A stretch of 64,000 bases of DNA from Vreelandella lutescens (GCF_014640815.1 NZ_BMHM01000005.1:62001-126000); one strand, 5' to 3'; numbered from the stretch's first letter, positions 7,100 through 16,970 are shown. The notes: generated from the sequence alone by a model not told the origin. Made by a program: numbers and translations.

Positions 7100-8059
7100 A
7101 TGAACACCTTTGTTTTAAAACTGATTGCCCAGCGCTTGGCGCTGGGCCTCTTGTTGTTATTAGCGGTCTCTGTACTGATTTTTGTCGGTACCCAACTGCT
7201 ACCTGGCGATGTTGCTCAATCCATTTTGGGTCAAAGTGCTACACCAGAAGCCGTCGAGAACCTTCGTCGCGAGCTGGGTCTTGATCAACCCGCCTGGGCG
7301 CGCTACTTCGACTGGCTAGGCGGTATTTTGCAGGGCGACCTGGGCACTGCGCTCTCCAACCGTCAGGATATTGGTCAATCGTTATGGGGCCGCGCGGGCA
7401 ATACGCTGTTTCTTGCCTTCTGGACGGCTGTTGTCGCCGTGCCATTAGCGATTCTATTGGGGTTAGTGGCCGTTCGTTACCAAAGCCGCTGGCCTGACCG
7501 CGTTATCTCCGGCACCACTCTCACGGCGATATCACTGCCCGAGTTCTTTATCGGCTACCTGCTGATTTATGTGTTTGCCGTTAAGTTTAGCTGGTTCCCC
7601 AGTGTCTCTACTGTCCACAGCGGTATGAGCCTTGGTGAGCGTTTGCATGCCATTGCCCTCCCTGCCGCCACCTTAACGCTGGTGATTTTAGCCCACATGA
7701 TGCGCATGACCCGGGCCGCCATTTTAAACGTGATGCAGTCGCCCTATATCGAAACCGCCGAACTTAAAGGGCTAGGCACGTTTCGGATTATCGCCCGCCA
7801 CGCCTTTCCCAACGCCATTGCTCCGGTGGTCAATGTGGTCATGTTAAACCTAGCGTTTTTGATTGTGGGGGTAGTCGTAGTGGAAGTGATTTTTGTCTAC
7901 CCCGGCATGGGGCAGTACCTGATTGATCACGTATCAAAGCGGGATGTACCGGTCGTACAAGCGGTGGGGCTTATCTTTGCCGCGGTGTATATCGGACTCA
8001 ATATGCTGGCGGACATCATCGCCATCGTGACCAACCCTCGCTTACGTCATCCTAAGTAA
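7100..8059 (+). CDS. ABC importer permease (DppB/OppB type)
   Basis: A 319-residue inner-membrane permease starting MNTFVLKLIAQRLALGLLLL. This ATG is 14 bp after the receptor stop; an upstream GTG in frame at 7067 would overlap the receptor gene and adds an untypical N-terminus. About six helices are seen. The N-terminal block FVGTQLLPGDVAQSILGQ and the coupling motif near residue 210 (YIETAELKGLGTFRIIARHAFPNA) are those of DppB/OppB. It pairs with the DppC-type permease that follows. Confidence 0.9.
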   Translation: MNTFVLKLIAQRLALGLLLLLAVSVLIFVGTQLLPGDVAQSILGQSATPEAVENLRRELGLDQPAWARYFDWLGGILQGDLGTALSNRQDIGQSLWGRAGNTLFLAFWTAVVAVPLAILLGLVAVRYQSRWPDRVISGTTLTAISLPEFFIGYLLIYVFAVKFSWFPSVSTVHSGMSLGERLHAIALPAATLTLVILAHMMRMTRAAILNVMQSPYIETAELKGLGTFRIIARHAFPNAIAPVVNVVMLNLAFLIVGVVVVEVIFVYPGMGQYLIDHVSKRDVPVVQAVGLIFAAVYIGLNMLADIIAIVTNPRLRHPK

Positions 8060-8104
8060 TACGTTGTTTATTAGGCCACTGTTCTCAGACAGGAACGTAA
8101 TACC

Positions 8105-8944
8105 ATGTCGAAATCTTTGACGCTGCTGAAGCGAATGCCAGTGACCGCAATGGTCGGGCTGCTGCTCACCTTCAGCTTTTTAATTATGGCGGTCTTCGCC
8201 CCTTGGCTGGCTCCTTACAGCATGTCGGAAAGCGTAGGCGATATGTGGATGGGGCCTTCCGCCGAATTCTGGCTAGGCACCGACAATCTTGGCCGCGACT
8301 TACTGTCTCGGCTGATGTACGGCGCACGCACTACCATGACGATTGCTGCACTGGCCACTGCACTGGCGTTCTCCATTGGCTCCGTGCTCGGCATCTTGGC
8401 CGCTGTTTACGGCGGCTGGGTAGATCAGGCGATCTCACGGGGCGTGGATATCGTTATGTCGATACCAACGCTCATCTTCGCGCTGGTGATTCTGTCGGTC
8501 ATGCCTAGCACCATGTTAATGCTGATCTTGATTATGGGTATCCTGGACTCGACCCGCGTATTTCGTATTTCACGGGCCGTGGCCGTCAATATTAACGTGA
8601 TGGACTTTGTAGAGGCTGCGCGCCTACGCGGTGAAGGCAAGCGTTGGATCGTATTTCGTGAAATCCTCCCTAACGCCCTCACCCCCTTAGTGGCAGAGCT
8701 GGGCCTGCGGTTTATTTTCGCCGTGCTGTTTTTATCGTCCCTCTCGTTTTTAGGGCTCGGCGTGCAGCCACCGGAAGCCGACTGGGGCAGCATGGTGCGT
8801 GAAAATCGCCAAGGTATCGTGTTTGGCGTCCCCGCGGCGCTCATCCCCGCGGCGGCCATCGCGCTGCTGGCCATCTCGGTGAACCTAGTGGCCGATTGGA
8901 TTTTGCGCCAAACCACCGATCTCAAAGGAGGCCGCAGTGGCTGA
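8105..8944 (+). CDS. ABC importer permease (DppC/OppC type)
   Basis: A 279-residue inner-membrane permease. The N-terminal helix is followed by the periplasmic segment FWLGTDNLGRDLLSRLMYGA, a hallmark of DppC/OppC proteins. The coupling motif is FVEAARLRGEGKRWIVFREI...PNA. AGGAACG precedes the ATG. The 3' end overlaps the ATPase gene by 8 bp, suggesting translational coupling. It forms the heterodimeric channel with the preceding permease. Confidence 0.9.
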   Translation: MSKSLTLLKRMPVTAMVGLLLTFSFLIMAVFAPWLAPYSMSESVGDMWMGPSAEFWLGTDNLGRDLLSRLMYGARTTMTIAALATALAFSIGSVLGILAAVYGGWVDQAISRGVDIVMSIPTLIFALVILSVMPSTMLMLILIMGILDSTRVFRISRAVAVNINVMDFVEAARLRGEGKRWIVFREILPNALTPLVAELGLRFIFAVLFLSSLSFLGLGVQPPEADWGSMVRENRQGIVFGVPAALIPAAAIALLAISVNLVADWILRQTTDLKGGRSG

Positions 8945-10556
8945 TACGCTGTTAGATATTCGCAACTTAACCATCGAAGCCACGGCCTACCCACCCGGCG
9001 AAGCGCCTCAGGAGATCACCATTGTGAATGGGGTCAGCCTCACCCTAGAGCGCGGCAAAGTGCTGGGGCTGATTGGTGAATCGGGCGCGGGCAAATCGAC
9101 CATTGGCCTCTCACCGGCGGGCTACGGGCGCGGCGGCATCCGCCTAAGCGGCGAGGTGTGGGTGAATGGGCGCGATATTTTACAAGGCTCGCCCAAAGCG
9201 CTGCGCCAGCTGCGTGGCAAAGAGGTGTGCTACGTGGCGCAATCTGCTGCTGCGGCCTTCAACCCTGCCCACACGCTGATGGAGCAGGTGATTGAAACCA
9301 CGCTGCTGCACGGCTTGGCAACACGTAAAGAAGCAGAAGCACGTGCGGTTGAACTGTTTAAGCAGCTAGGCTTACCCGACCCGGAAAACTTCGGCAGCCG
9401 CTACCCGCATCAGGTATCGGGCGGTCAGCTACAGCGTGCCATGACGGCCATGGCGCTTTGCCCAGAACCTGACCTGATTATTTTCGACGAGCCCACCACC
9501 GCGCTGGATGTCACCACGCAAATCGATGTGCTTGCCGCCATTAAGCATGCGATTAAAACCACCGGTGTCGGCGCGCTGTATATCACCCACGACCTCGCCG
9601 TGGTGGCCCAGGTCGCCGATGATATTCTTGTTTTGCGACAAGGTGATAAGGTCGAAATGGGCAGCGCTGCGCAGATTATTGAATCGCCGCAGGAGCCTTA
9701 CACTCAGGCCCTGGTGTCAGTACGCTCCATTGACCACACGCCCAAAGCCCCGACCGACACTCCCATTCTAAGTGTGGAGAACGTCAGCGCAGCGTACAGC
9801 AATAGCGGCAATAACGTGCTGGACGGCATTAGCATGGACTTGAGTGCCGGACAAACGCTAGCCATCGTGGGTGAGTCTGGGTCGGGTAAATCCACCCTGG
9901 CTCGAGTGATTACCGGGCTGCTTCCACCCAATAAGGGGCAAGTGAGTTTTCAGTCGCAGCCACTGCCAGGCACGCTGGGCGCGCGGAATAAAGAGACCCT
10001 GCGTGAGCTACAAATGATTTACCAAATGGCTGACGTGGCCATGAACCCGCGCCATACGGTGGAAACCATTATTGGCCGCCCCCTGACGTTCTACTTTGGC
10101 TTAAAAGGCAAAGCGCGCCGCGCACGGGTCATTGAGCTACTCGATGAAATTGAGCTGGGTGAAGGGTTTATTGACCGCTACCCGGCAGAGCTTTCAGGTG
10201 GCCAAAAGCAGCGCGTTTGTATCGCACGTGCACTGGCGGCAAAACCAAAGCTGATTATCTGCGATGAAGTGACCAGTGCGCTCGACCCTTTGGTGGCAGA
10301 TGGCATTCTCAAACTACTGCTGCGGCTTCAGGCGCAAGAGAACGTGGCCTATCTCTTTATTACCCACGATTTAGCTACCGTTAAGGCTATCGCCGACAGT
10401 ATTGCTGTGATGCACCGGGGTAAAGTGGTGCGTTATGGTGAACGCGACAACGTGCTCTCTCCTCCCTTTGACGACTACACCCAAAAGCTACTGGCGTCGG
10501 TGCCACAAATGAAACTTGGGTGGTTAGAAGAGGCACTCACGACCCACACGGCTTAA
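8937..10556 (+). CDS. Fused double ATPase of dipeptide-type ABC importer (DppD-DppF)
   Basis: A 539-residue protein with two complete nucleotide-binding domains. NBD1 has Walker A GESGAGKST near residue 45, signature VSGGQLQR and Walker B LIIFDEPTTALD. NBD2 has Walker A GESGSGKST near 310, signature LSGGQKQR and Walker B LIICDEVTSALD, with Val where Pro is usual. The GTG start follows AAAGGAGG at good spacing and overlaps dppC-like by 8 bp. The fusion replaces the separate DppD and DppF subunits, completing the HAD-receptor-permease-permease-ATPase operon. A hairpin at 10565-10599 follows. Confidence 0.92.
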   Translation: MADTLLDIRNLTIEATAYPPGEAPQEITIVNGVSLTLERGKVLGLIGESGAGKSTIGLSPAGYGRGGIRLSGEVWVNGRDILQGSPKALRQLRGKEVCYVAQSAAAAFNPAHTLMEQVIETTLLHGLATRKEAEARAVELFKQLGLPDPENFGSRYPHQVSGGQLQRAMTAMALCPEPDLIIFDEPTTALDVTTQIDVLAAIKHAIKTTGVGALYITHDLAVVAQVADDILVLRQGDKVEMGSAAQIIESPQEPYTQALVSVRSIDHTPKAPTDTPILSVENVSAAYSNSGNNVLDGISMDLSAGQTLAIVGESGSGKSTLARVITGLLPPNKGQVSFQSQPLPGTLGARNKETLRELQMIYQMADVAMNPRHTVETIIGRPLTFYFGLKGKARRARVIELLDEIELGEGFIDRYPAELSGGQKQRVCIARALAAKPKLIICDEVTSALDPLVADGILKLLLRLQAQENVAYLFITHDLATVKAIADSIAVMHRGKVVRYGERDNVLSPPFDDYTQKLLASVPQMKLGWLEEALTTHTA

Positions 10557-10564
10557 CGTCTATA

Positions 10565-10599
10565 CGATAAGAGCGGCCAGGGAAGGGCTGCTCTTATCG
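10565..10599 (+). terminator. Hairpin after the dipeptide-type ABC operon
   Basis: Perfect 10-bp inverted repeat CGATAAGAGC / GCTCTTATCG around a 15-nt loop, 9 bp after the ATPase stop. The following T tract is weak, so it may be a terminator or an mRNA 3'-end stabiliser. Confidence 0.6.
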
Positions 10600-10802
10600 A
10601 CATTCGTTTAATGGGCTAAATTTCTTACACTGTTTAGAAAACTTTACTATTAGCTAAACGGATAATTTCCAAAAAAAAGACGTAATCGCTAATGTATTAA
10701 CGGTTTTCATTCGGTTTTATTCCGTATTGCAACGCAATATAGATTGCTAAACTGGCGGCGCTTACTCCTCCTTCTTTTAATCATTATAAGGATAAACACG
10801 CC

Positions 10803-12281
10803 ATGTTGACGTTACATCATGACCCAGGCCAGCCTCGATACGCTCGTTGCTGGCCTTTTTTGTTAGCGGCCTTACTATTTTTTATCAGCCCAGCGGCCTT
10901 TGCCGTGACAGGTGAGATCGACTTAACCACCTCTGCCATTGGTTATTTTGCCGTAGTGATTTTTGTGTTGGCCTATGCGCTCGTTATGGCCGAAGAAAAA
11001 ATCCATATGCGTAAATCCAAGCCGGTACTGGTGGCTGCCGGCATTATATGGGGACTCATTGGCTGGGTGTACGTTCAGAACGGCATGTCGGACACGTCCG
11101 AGTACGCATTCCGCGTGACGCTTCTGGAGTTCACCGAGCTAATGCTGTTCCTACTGGTCGCGATGACGTACATCAACGCCATGGAAGAGCGCCGGGTATT
11201 TGATGCACTGCGCTCTTGGATGCTGCGCAAAGGTTTTAACTACCGCACGCTTTTTTGGTTAACCGGTGGCTTGGCATTTATACTTTCGCCTATTGCCGAC
11301 AACTTAACCACCGCGTTATTAATGTGCGCCGTTATTACTAAAGTGGCAGAAGGCGACAAGCGTTTTATTAATTTAGCCTGTATCAATATTGTGGTCGCTG
11401 CCAATGCGGGGGGCGCCTTTAGCCCGTTTGGCGATATCACAACGCTGATGGTGTGGCAGGCGGGGCTTATTCAGTTCCAAGAATTCTTTATCCTGTTTAT
11501 TCCTTCGCTGGTGAATTTCCTGATTCCTGCGGCGGTAATGAGCCTGTTTATCAAGGATCAGAAACCCAGCAGCGTCTATGAAGATGTGCAGCTTAAACGC
11601 GGCGCACGGCGTATTATTGCGCTCTTTTTGCTAACGATTGTGACAGCAGTGCTTTGCCATACGCTGCTACACCTGCCCCCCGTACTGGGCATGATGACCG
11701 GCCTTGGCTACCTGCAGTTTTTTGGCTACTACCTGCGCCAAAGCCTACCTCGTTCGCTGGAGCGCAAGCGCGAGCGCTATAGCCGCCTTGGCGATAACAA
11801 AAAACTGGAGCAGTTGGGTGGCGTCGTCCCGTTTGATGTCTTTAACCGCGTGGCCCGCGCCGAGTGGGATACGCTGCTGTTCTTCTACGGGGTCGTTATG
11901 TGCGTGGGTGGCTTAGGCTTTATGGGCTACCTGGGGCTACTATCAGAAGCGCTCTATACCGGCTGGGACGCTACCTGGGCAAATATTGCGTTAGGCGTTG
12001 TATCGGCGGTGGTGGATAACATTCCGGTGATGTTTGCCGTGCTGACCATGGAACCGGATATGTCTCACGGGCACTGGCTGTTGATCACGTTAACTGCCGG
12101 GGTAGGCGGTAGCCTGCTCTCGATCGGCTCGGCTGCAGGTGTCGCGGTGATGGGTCAAGCGCGCGGCGCATATACCTTTATTGGTCACCTGCGTTGGTCA
12201 CCGGTGATTTTGCTGGGCTACATTGCCAGCATCGCGGTACATCTATGGCTGAATGCCGATAGCTTCAACGTATTTGGCTAG
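10803..12281 (+). CDS. nhaD: Na+/H+ antiporter NhaD
   Basis: A 492-residue inner-membrane antiporter of the NhaD family (ion transporter superfamily). NhaD exports Na+ or Li+ in exchange for protons and is typical of halophilic and alkaliphilic bacteria. After a hydrophobic leader ending SPAAFA come about 12 helices. Conserved blocks seen are SPIADNLTTALLMCAVI near residue 160, ANAGGAFSPFGDITTLMVWQ near 200, and VVDNIPVMFAVLTM plus GSLLSIGSAAG in the C-terminal half. RBS AAGGATAA precedes the ATG. The AT-rich leader (10600-10800) probably holds the promoter. It is monocistronic and ends at a strong terminator. It supports a salt-adapted host. Confidence 0.93.
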   Translation: MLTLHHDPGQPRYARCWPFLLAALLFFISPAAFAVTGEIDLTTSAIGYFAVVIFVLAYALVMAEEKIHMRKSKPVLVAAGIIWGLIGWVYVQNGMSDTSEYAFRVTLLEFTELMLFLLVAMTYINAMEERRVFDALRSWMLRKGFNYRTLFWLTGGLAFILSPIADNLTTALLMCAVITKVAEGDKRFINLACINIVVAANAGGAFSPFGDITTLMVWQAGLIQFQEFFILFIPSLVNFLIPAAVMSLFIKDQKPSSVYEDVQLKRGARRIIALFLLTIVTAVLCHTLLHLPPVLGMMTGLGYLQFFGYYLRQSLPRSLERKRERYSRLGDNKKLEQLGGVVPFDVFNRVARAEWDTLLFFYGVVMCVGGLGFMGYLGLLSEALYTGWDATWANIALGVVSAVVDNIPVMFAVLTMEPDMSHGHWLLITLTAGVGGSLLSIGSAAGVAVMGQARGAYTFIGHLRWSPVILLGYIASIAVHLWLNADSFNVFG

Positions 12282-12301
12282 CGAGACCCCCAGACCTAAA
12301 C

Positions 12302-12332
12302 AACAGCCCGCCCAGATTTTGGGCGGGCTGTT
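12302..12332. terminator. Strong terminator, probably bidirectional (nhaD / GGDEF-EAL gene)
   Basis: AACAGCCCGCCC / GGGCGGGCTGTT, a 12-bp stem with loop AGATTTT and T/A runs on both sides. It lies between the convergent nhaD and the EAL gene that ends at 12359. Confidence 0.9.
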
Positions 12333-12358
12333 TTGCATTCATGGGTTGGGCAGGATGG

Positions 12359-14962
12359 CTAATAGGTCTCAAATAGGTACTCAATAGGCGTGGGTCGGCC
12401 AAACAAATACCCTTGATAGCGGTAGCAGCCGTGGCCTTTTAACCAATCCAGCTGCTCTTTTTTCTCCACCCCTTCTGCTACGACCGTTAGACCTAAACTG
12501 ACCGCCAGCAAGATGGTGGTATCCACAATCGCGGCATCGGTTTTATCCGTCAGCAGCTCGCGGATAAAGGATTGGTCAATTTTCAGCTCGTCCAGCGGCA
12601 GGCGTTTTAAATAGCTCAGGGAAGAGTAGCCAGTACCAAAATCATCCAGCGCAAAGCGAATGCCCTGGGCGCGGAGTTTCAGCATCGTGTTACGCACCCG
12701 TGTGGGTTCTCGCATCAGCAGGCTTTCCGTCACCTCTAGCACTAAGCGTCCTGGCGGTGCCTGGGTCTGAGCCAACAGCCCCTCTACATCGCGAACAAAC
12801 TCAGGCTGCTGGAACTGAACCGAACTGACGTTCACGGAAATCGTCAGGCCAGCATACGCAGGTTGATGAGACCACTTGGCTAGCTGCTCGCAGGCACACT
12901 GAAGTACCCAATAGCCAATAGGGACAATCAGACCATTCTCCTCTGCCAGAGGAATAAATGTCCCCGGCGACACCCAGCCACGCTGAGGGTGGTACCAGCG
13001 CAGCAGCGCTTCTACCCCCGTGGTGGCCCCTTGGTGATCCACTTGCACCTGATAGTGGAGAGCAAGTTCATCGCGTGCTAACGCTTGATGCAAATCACCC
13101 TCTAGGCTCGCGCGCTCCAGTACACTGGTTTGCATATCCACATTGAAAAAGCGCAGGGTGTTACCCCCTGCCGCTTTGGCTTGCTGCAGCGCCATATCGG
13201 CCTGCTGCAAAACGCTATTGACCCCCTGGCCCGCACTGTCGAACAGTGTAATACCAATACTCGCGCTAATAGGCAGCGCTCGGTCGTTGCGCAACTGAGC
13301 GACCGTATCTAACAGTTGCCGTGCCAGCCGTTCGGCATTAGCCGCCGCATCGCTCTGCCGCTCGCCCAAGCCATTCACTTGCACTACAAACTCATCGCTA
13401 CTAAAGCGGGCTACAGTGGCATCCTCACTGAGCTGCTGCTTTAGGTGCTGTGCAACGTTAATCAGCAATTGATCGCCGCTTTCGTGCCCCTGTATATCGT
13501 TAACGAGCCGAAAATTATCCAGGTCAATAATCAGCACGGCGCTAAAGCCGCAGGGTCCTCCCTCAGGGTTAGTCGCTTCCGCCAGCGACTCCAACAGCAG
13601 GCGGCGATTAGGCAATCCTGTCAGCGCGTCATAAAAAGCAAGATGGTGGGTGCGCGACTGCATCTCGAGATATTCAGTGAGTTCGGTGGAAATACCACAT
13701 AGGCAGGGCGCCTCCCCAGGTGCCATTTCCAACGGCATTTTGATCGATAAAAATGTGCGTACGCGATCCTCACCTTGCAGTACGTTATGCTCTTCAACGG
13801 TGATTTTTTTACCCGACGTCAGTACCTGCTGATCGACTTCGGCCATCTCAGCCGCACTGGCAGAATCGAAAAACGCCTCGTCCCGTTTGCCGAGTATTTG
13901 ATCCGAGGGCTGCTGGAACAGCTCGCTTATTTGGCGATTGACATAGCGATACTCAAGCGAAGGCGTTTTGATGTAGATATAGGCGTCAACGCTATCCAGA
14001 ATCGTGGTCAGCAAATTTTCATTGGTCGATAGCTTGGCGCGGTTGGAGGCAACGCGACGCCTTAACAGAGCGCTCGCTCCTACGGCTGCCAGTAGGATGC
14101 ACACCAAAAACCCAACGCCCCACCATACCCAGTAAGGAATCAGATTTGTCGTGGCACTCTGGGAACGCCATGCGCTAAGCGTCTCGTAATAGACTGAATT
14201 AATGTCATCTTTCCAGCCGAGTAGCACGACATCAATACGTTCGAGCACGTCCGCTGATAGTAAGGGGGAGGCCGCATAAAAAAGCCGAGAAGGCTGGAAG
14301 ATAATCGGTGTTTCTCGCAAGCCGTAATCCCGTGCCCGCCAGTCACCGAAAAGATGATTCGAGGCCACTAAATCAGCCTCACCGCTCGCCACCGCTTGAA
14401 AGCCAGCAGCAAAACTATCGACTGGCAGCCATGTGACCGCGATATCAAAGCGCTCTGTCACAGCCGCTAAGTAGCTCTGCTGAATGGAGCCATCCACCAC
14501 GGCTACTCGCCGCTGCTCTAGATCTAAAATTGCCTCAACACGACTATCGGTCGCTTGATACAACTGCGACCAGCTGTGCATGACCGGTTCATTATGGAAG
14601 GCAAAACGCCGGGCTCGCTCCTCACTCCAGGCAACATCGGGGAGCAGATCAATCTCACCCTGTTCCAGCAGCGTTAAGCACTGCTGGAAATCGCAGTGCA
14701 CGCTTTCCAACTGCCACTGTTCCTGCTGCGCCATGGCCTCCAGCAGCTCGCCAAGCACGCCGCGAATCTGGCCTTGCTCACCCGCAAATAGCTTAGGCGG
14801 GTTATGGTAGACCCCTACCCTAAGCGCAAGATCGGCCTGCGCGACGGCACTTCCTCCGCTTAGCGTCAGTAGCGCAAAAGGCCAAAGGACATAGCGTTTA
14901 AAATGCTTGGTGGAACGGTTGCTTTGCATCCGGCTCAACGCGAACACTCCCTTGCGCAGCAT
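12359..14962 (-). CDS. Periplasmic SBP_bac_3 sensor with PAS-GGDEF-EAL
   Basis: An 867-residue membrane c-di-GMP protein. The signal/membrane segment is near residues 25-43. A family 3 solute-binding-like sensor follows at about 45-265 (LRVGVYHNPPKLF...GVLGELLEAMAQQ...DLLPDVAWSEERA). Then come one helix near 278-300, a PAS domain near 310-435, GGDEF near 440-600 and EAL near 615-865. The GGDEF site reads FSSDEF, so cyclase activity is doubtful. The EAL site looks intact: GVEALLRW, EVTES, DDFGTGYSSL, KIDQSF, AEGVE. It is therefore probably a phosphodiesterase tuned by a periplasmic ligand such as an amino acid; the ligand is unknown. Confidence 0.9.
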   Translation of the reverse strand: MLRKGVFALSRMQSNRSTKHFKRYVLWPFALLTLSGGSAVAQADLALRVGVYHNPPKLFAGEQGQIRGVLGELLEAMAQQEQWQLESVHCDFQQCLTLLEQGEIDLLPDVAWSEERARRFAFHNEPVMHSWSQLYQATDSRVEAILDLEQRRVAVVDGSIQQSYLAAVTERFDIAVTWLPVDSFAAGFQAVASGEADLVASNHLFGDWRARDYGLRETPIIFQPSRLFYAASPLLSADVLERIDVVLLGWKDDINSVYYETLSAWRSQSATTNLIPYWVWWGVGFLVCILLAAVGASALLRRRVASNRAKLSTNENLLTTILDSVDAYIYIKTPSLEYRYVNRQISELFQQPSDQILGKRDEAFFDSASAAEMAEVDQQVLTSGKKITVEEHNVLQGEDRVRTFLSIKMPLEMAPGEAPCLCGISTELTEYLEMQSRTHHLAFYDALTGLPNRRLLLESLAEATNPEGGPCGFSAVLIIDLDNFRLVNDIQGHESGDQLLINVAQHLKQQLSEDATVARFSSDEFVVQVNGLGERQSDAAANAERLARQLLDTVAQLRNDRALPISASIGITLFDSAGQGVNSVLQQADMALQQAKAAGGNTLRFFNVDMQTSVLERASLEGDLHQALARDELALHYQVQVDHQGATTGVEALLRWYHPQRGWVSPGTFIPLAEENGLIVPIGYWVLQCACEQLAKWSHQPAYAGLTISVNVSSVQFQQPEFVRDVEGLLAQTQAPPGRLVLEVTESLLMREPTRVRNTMLKLRAQGIRFALDDFGTGYSSLSYLKRLPLDELKIDQSFIRELLTDKTDAAIVDTTILLAVSLGLTVVAEGVEKKEQLDWLKGHGCYRYQGYLFGRPTPIEYLFETY

Positions 14963-14970
14963 AGTAGGCG

Positions 14971-15642
14971 TTACTCACCCGGCATGGTTAACGGGCCAGC
15001 GCGCTCTACGACGCGCTGCCAGGCCGGGTCGTTTTCTATACGGTCAACAAACGCAGCAATAGATGGGTATGCAGAGAGCGACTGCGTTGCTTTCATGGCT
15101 TGAAGCGGGAAGCTCATCTGAATATCTGCCCCGCTTGGCCATTCGCCAGCAAAATCACCTCGCGATGCCAAGTGAGCCTCTATCATGCCTAAATGCTGCT
15201 TTAACTGAGGCTGAATAAAGCGCTTTTTCACCGTATCGCTGATGCCTTTGGCAAGCGGCTTAATGAGCCAGGGCGACTGTTTCGGTATTTGACTAAACAC
15301 CAGCCCCATCACCAACAGAGGCATCAATGAGCCTTCTGCATAGTGTAACCAGTAACGATAATTCACCCACTCATCGACTGCTTCTGGGGCGGGCTGCAAC
15401 TTACCGTTACCATAGCGATTCACCACATAGTCAATAATGGCACCTGACTCTGCCACCGTTAACTCACCATCGGTAATTACTGGGGACTTACCCAAAGGGT
15501 GCACTTTTTTTAACGCCTCAGGTGCTTGCTGAGTGTTGCCATCCCGCTGATAAACTTGAATGTCATATTCAAGATTTAATGACTCTAAAAGCCATAAAAC
15601 ACGATGAGAGCGGGATTTTTCAAGATGATGAACACAAATCAT
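14971..15642 (-). CDS. Glutathione S-transferase family protein
   Basis: A 223-residue cytoplasmic protein. The N-terminal thioredoxin-like domain (MICVHHLEKSRSHRVLWLLE, then HPLGKSPVITDGELTVAESG) carries the GST glutathione-binding pattern, with the conserved P-V-I-x-D turn and ESGAI. The all-alpha C-terminal domain covers about residues 90-220. A GGAG lies upstream of the ATG. It stops 8 bp before the start of the GGDEF-EAL gene on the same strand, so they may be co-transcribed, though the functions do not suggest a shared pathway. Substrate unknown. Confidence 0.88.
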   Translation of the reverse strand: MICVHHLEKSRSHRVLWLLESLNLEYDIQVYQRDGNTQQAPEALKKVHPLGKSPVITDGELTVAESGAIIDYVVNRYGNGKLQPAPEAVDEWVNYRYWLHYAEGSLMPLLVMGLVFSQIPKQSPWLIKPLAKGISDTVKKRFIQPQLKQHLGMIEAHLASRGDFAGEWPSGADIQMSFPLQAMKATQSLSAYPSIAAFVDRIENDPAWQRVVERAGPLTMPGE

Positions 15643-15780
15643 AACTACTCCATGAGGCGACTTGATACAACCAGTATAGCGCTGGTGTCAGTTATCCATT
15701 GACTGCAAGCTATCTCAGCTTAGCACTATTGCAGCGTTGAACCCCATGGAGAAAGCAATGACGGATGCGCAAACGCAAAC

Positions 15781-15806
15781 AGGGGCGAGAAATGGATCTC
15801 GCCCCT
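15781..15806 (-). terminator. Hairpin terminator after the ABM-domain gene
   Basis: AGGGGCGAGA-AATGGA-TCTCGCCCCT, a perfect 10-bp stem between the ABM gene (ends 15881) and the GST gene (starts 15642), followed on the - strand by GTTTGCGTTTG. The rest of 15643-15880 shows nothing clear. Confidence 0.7.
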
Positions 15807-15880
15807 GTCTATCTTATAATCTTAAGCAATTGTTTTAATAGACTTTTAGTCAATAAATAGCGTTTTAATAGCGCTCGTTA

Positions 15881-16459
15881 TCACGCTCTATGCTGCTGCT
15901 TTAAACGCGCTAAAAGATCCATCGGTGACCATTTCCCCTGCAACCAGGGAGCCAATAAGCGGGTGGAAAGAGGAATAAATACAAACACCATGATAGGTGT
16001 CAGTATTAATGTGCTGGCTAATACACGGGGAATCAAAGGCCAGTCAGCAAGCACTCCGCCGAAAACCCATTGAAAGAGTAATGAAATAGGGAAAAACGCA
16101 AGCCAGACAGCCACCGCTTGCTTCCAACGTGGAGGTGCTACCCCTGGACTGACATTAAACCAGGCATCTAGACCAGTCGCACGGTGCTCGTGGGGGGCAT
16201 CGTAAAGATCTTTGCCACGCACAAGCCAGGCATGACGCGAGGCAGAGTGCTCCCAAGCGGCAAGGGAAGCTTGGCTCTCAAAGCGGAAAATAATTTGATA
16301 CTCATCATCATCTTTGGGGGGTGCAAGCACACCCGAGCCCAGGTAGCCGGGGAAATCAGCCGCCAATTCGCGACCTTCATTTAACCAACGATTAAAATCC
16401 TGGTAGCGGCCATTCGCAACACGGCGAGCCACCATCAATGTGACGGGTGAGGCAGACAT
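15881..16459 (-). CDS. Antibiotic-biosynthesis-monooxygenase-fold membrane protein
   Basis: A 192-residue protein. Residues about 5-95 form an ABM-type dimeric alpha/beta-barrel domain (VTLMVARRVANGRYQDFNRW, LGSGVLAPP, YQIIFRFES...LAAWEHS). Two or three hydrophobic helices follow near 113-170, and the C-terminus is basic and cytoplasmic. ABM domains fused to such membrane tails are widespread in Proteobacteria; their function is not established. GGAG precedes the ATG. Monocistronic. Confidence 0.8.
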   Translation of the reverse strand: MSASPVTLMVARRVANGRYQDFNRWLNEGRELAADFPGYLGSGVLAPPKDDDEYQIIFRFESQASLAAWEHSASRHAWLVRGKDLYDAPHEHRATGLDAWFNVSPGVAPPRWKQAVAVWLAFFPISLLFQWVFGGVLADWPLIPRVLASTLILTPIMVFVFIPLSTRLLAPWLQGKWSPMDLLARLKQQHRA

Positions 16460-16574
16460 GGGTGATCTCCTAATGTGTAAGCAGCCACTGCCGGGTAGGC
16501 GAGCTGCGGGCAGTCAGGAGGGTAATCCTGATGCTCGTTCCACATTATACAGGCAATAATAATGCCATGTATGC

Positions 16575-16970
16575 TTATCGCCGAGGAATAGGCTGGCGGC
16601 GCTCTCCGCGCTGAAACGCTCTAACATGCTGATAAATATCGATAGCGCTTTGAATCGCGTCGGCTTCTAGCGCATCGGGTTTGATCACCGGTCCTTTAAT
16701 CCCCCCTTCCGTGCGCAATATTTCGTCCACATCGGCACGATAGCGGGCCAACAGATGCTCAATGTTCATGCGTACGCGATGCACTTCCAAATTAAAGGCG
16801 TGGCGCTGTTCGGTGCGCTTCACAATATCGAGCGGGTTTTCTGTGGAGGCAATCAAGTTATCTAAGGTGCTGCCCACTAAACGCTCGGCACTATTTAAGT
16901 TGGGAATCACTGAATACATCAGCTCATAAAGCGTCATGGTTGCATCATGCTGGTGCATAAACAGGCTCAA
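16575..16970 (-). CDS. Hypothetical protein coupled to DUF2835 gene
   Basis: A 131-residue protein if the TTG at 16970 is used, which overlaps the stop of the upstream DUF2835 gene as TTGA; ATG codons at residues 5 and 12 are alternatives. The sequence is soluble and mostly helical (MTLYELMYSVIPNLNSAERL, then RHAFNLEVHRVRMNIEHLLA), with no recognised domain. The tight overlap suggests co-expression with the DUF2835 protein. Function unknown. Confidence 0.6.
   Translation of the reverse strand: MSLFMHQHDATMTLYELMYSVIPNLNSAERLVGSTLDNLIASTENPLDIVKRTEQRHAFNLEVHRVRMNIEHLLARYRADVDEILRTEGGIKGPVIKPDALEADAIQSAIDIYQHVRAFQRGERRQPIPRR

Noticed and set aside
10600-10802. Riboswitch upstream of nhaD
   Set aside because: AT-rich leader without a recognisable Na+/pH-type or other riboswitch fold.
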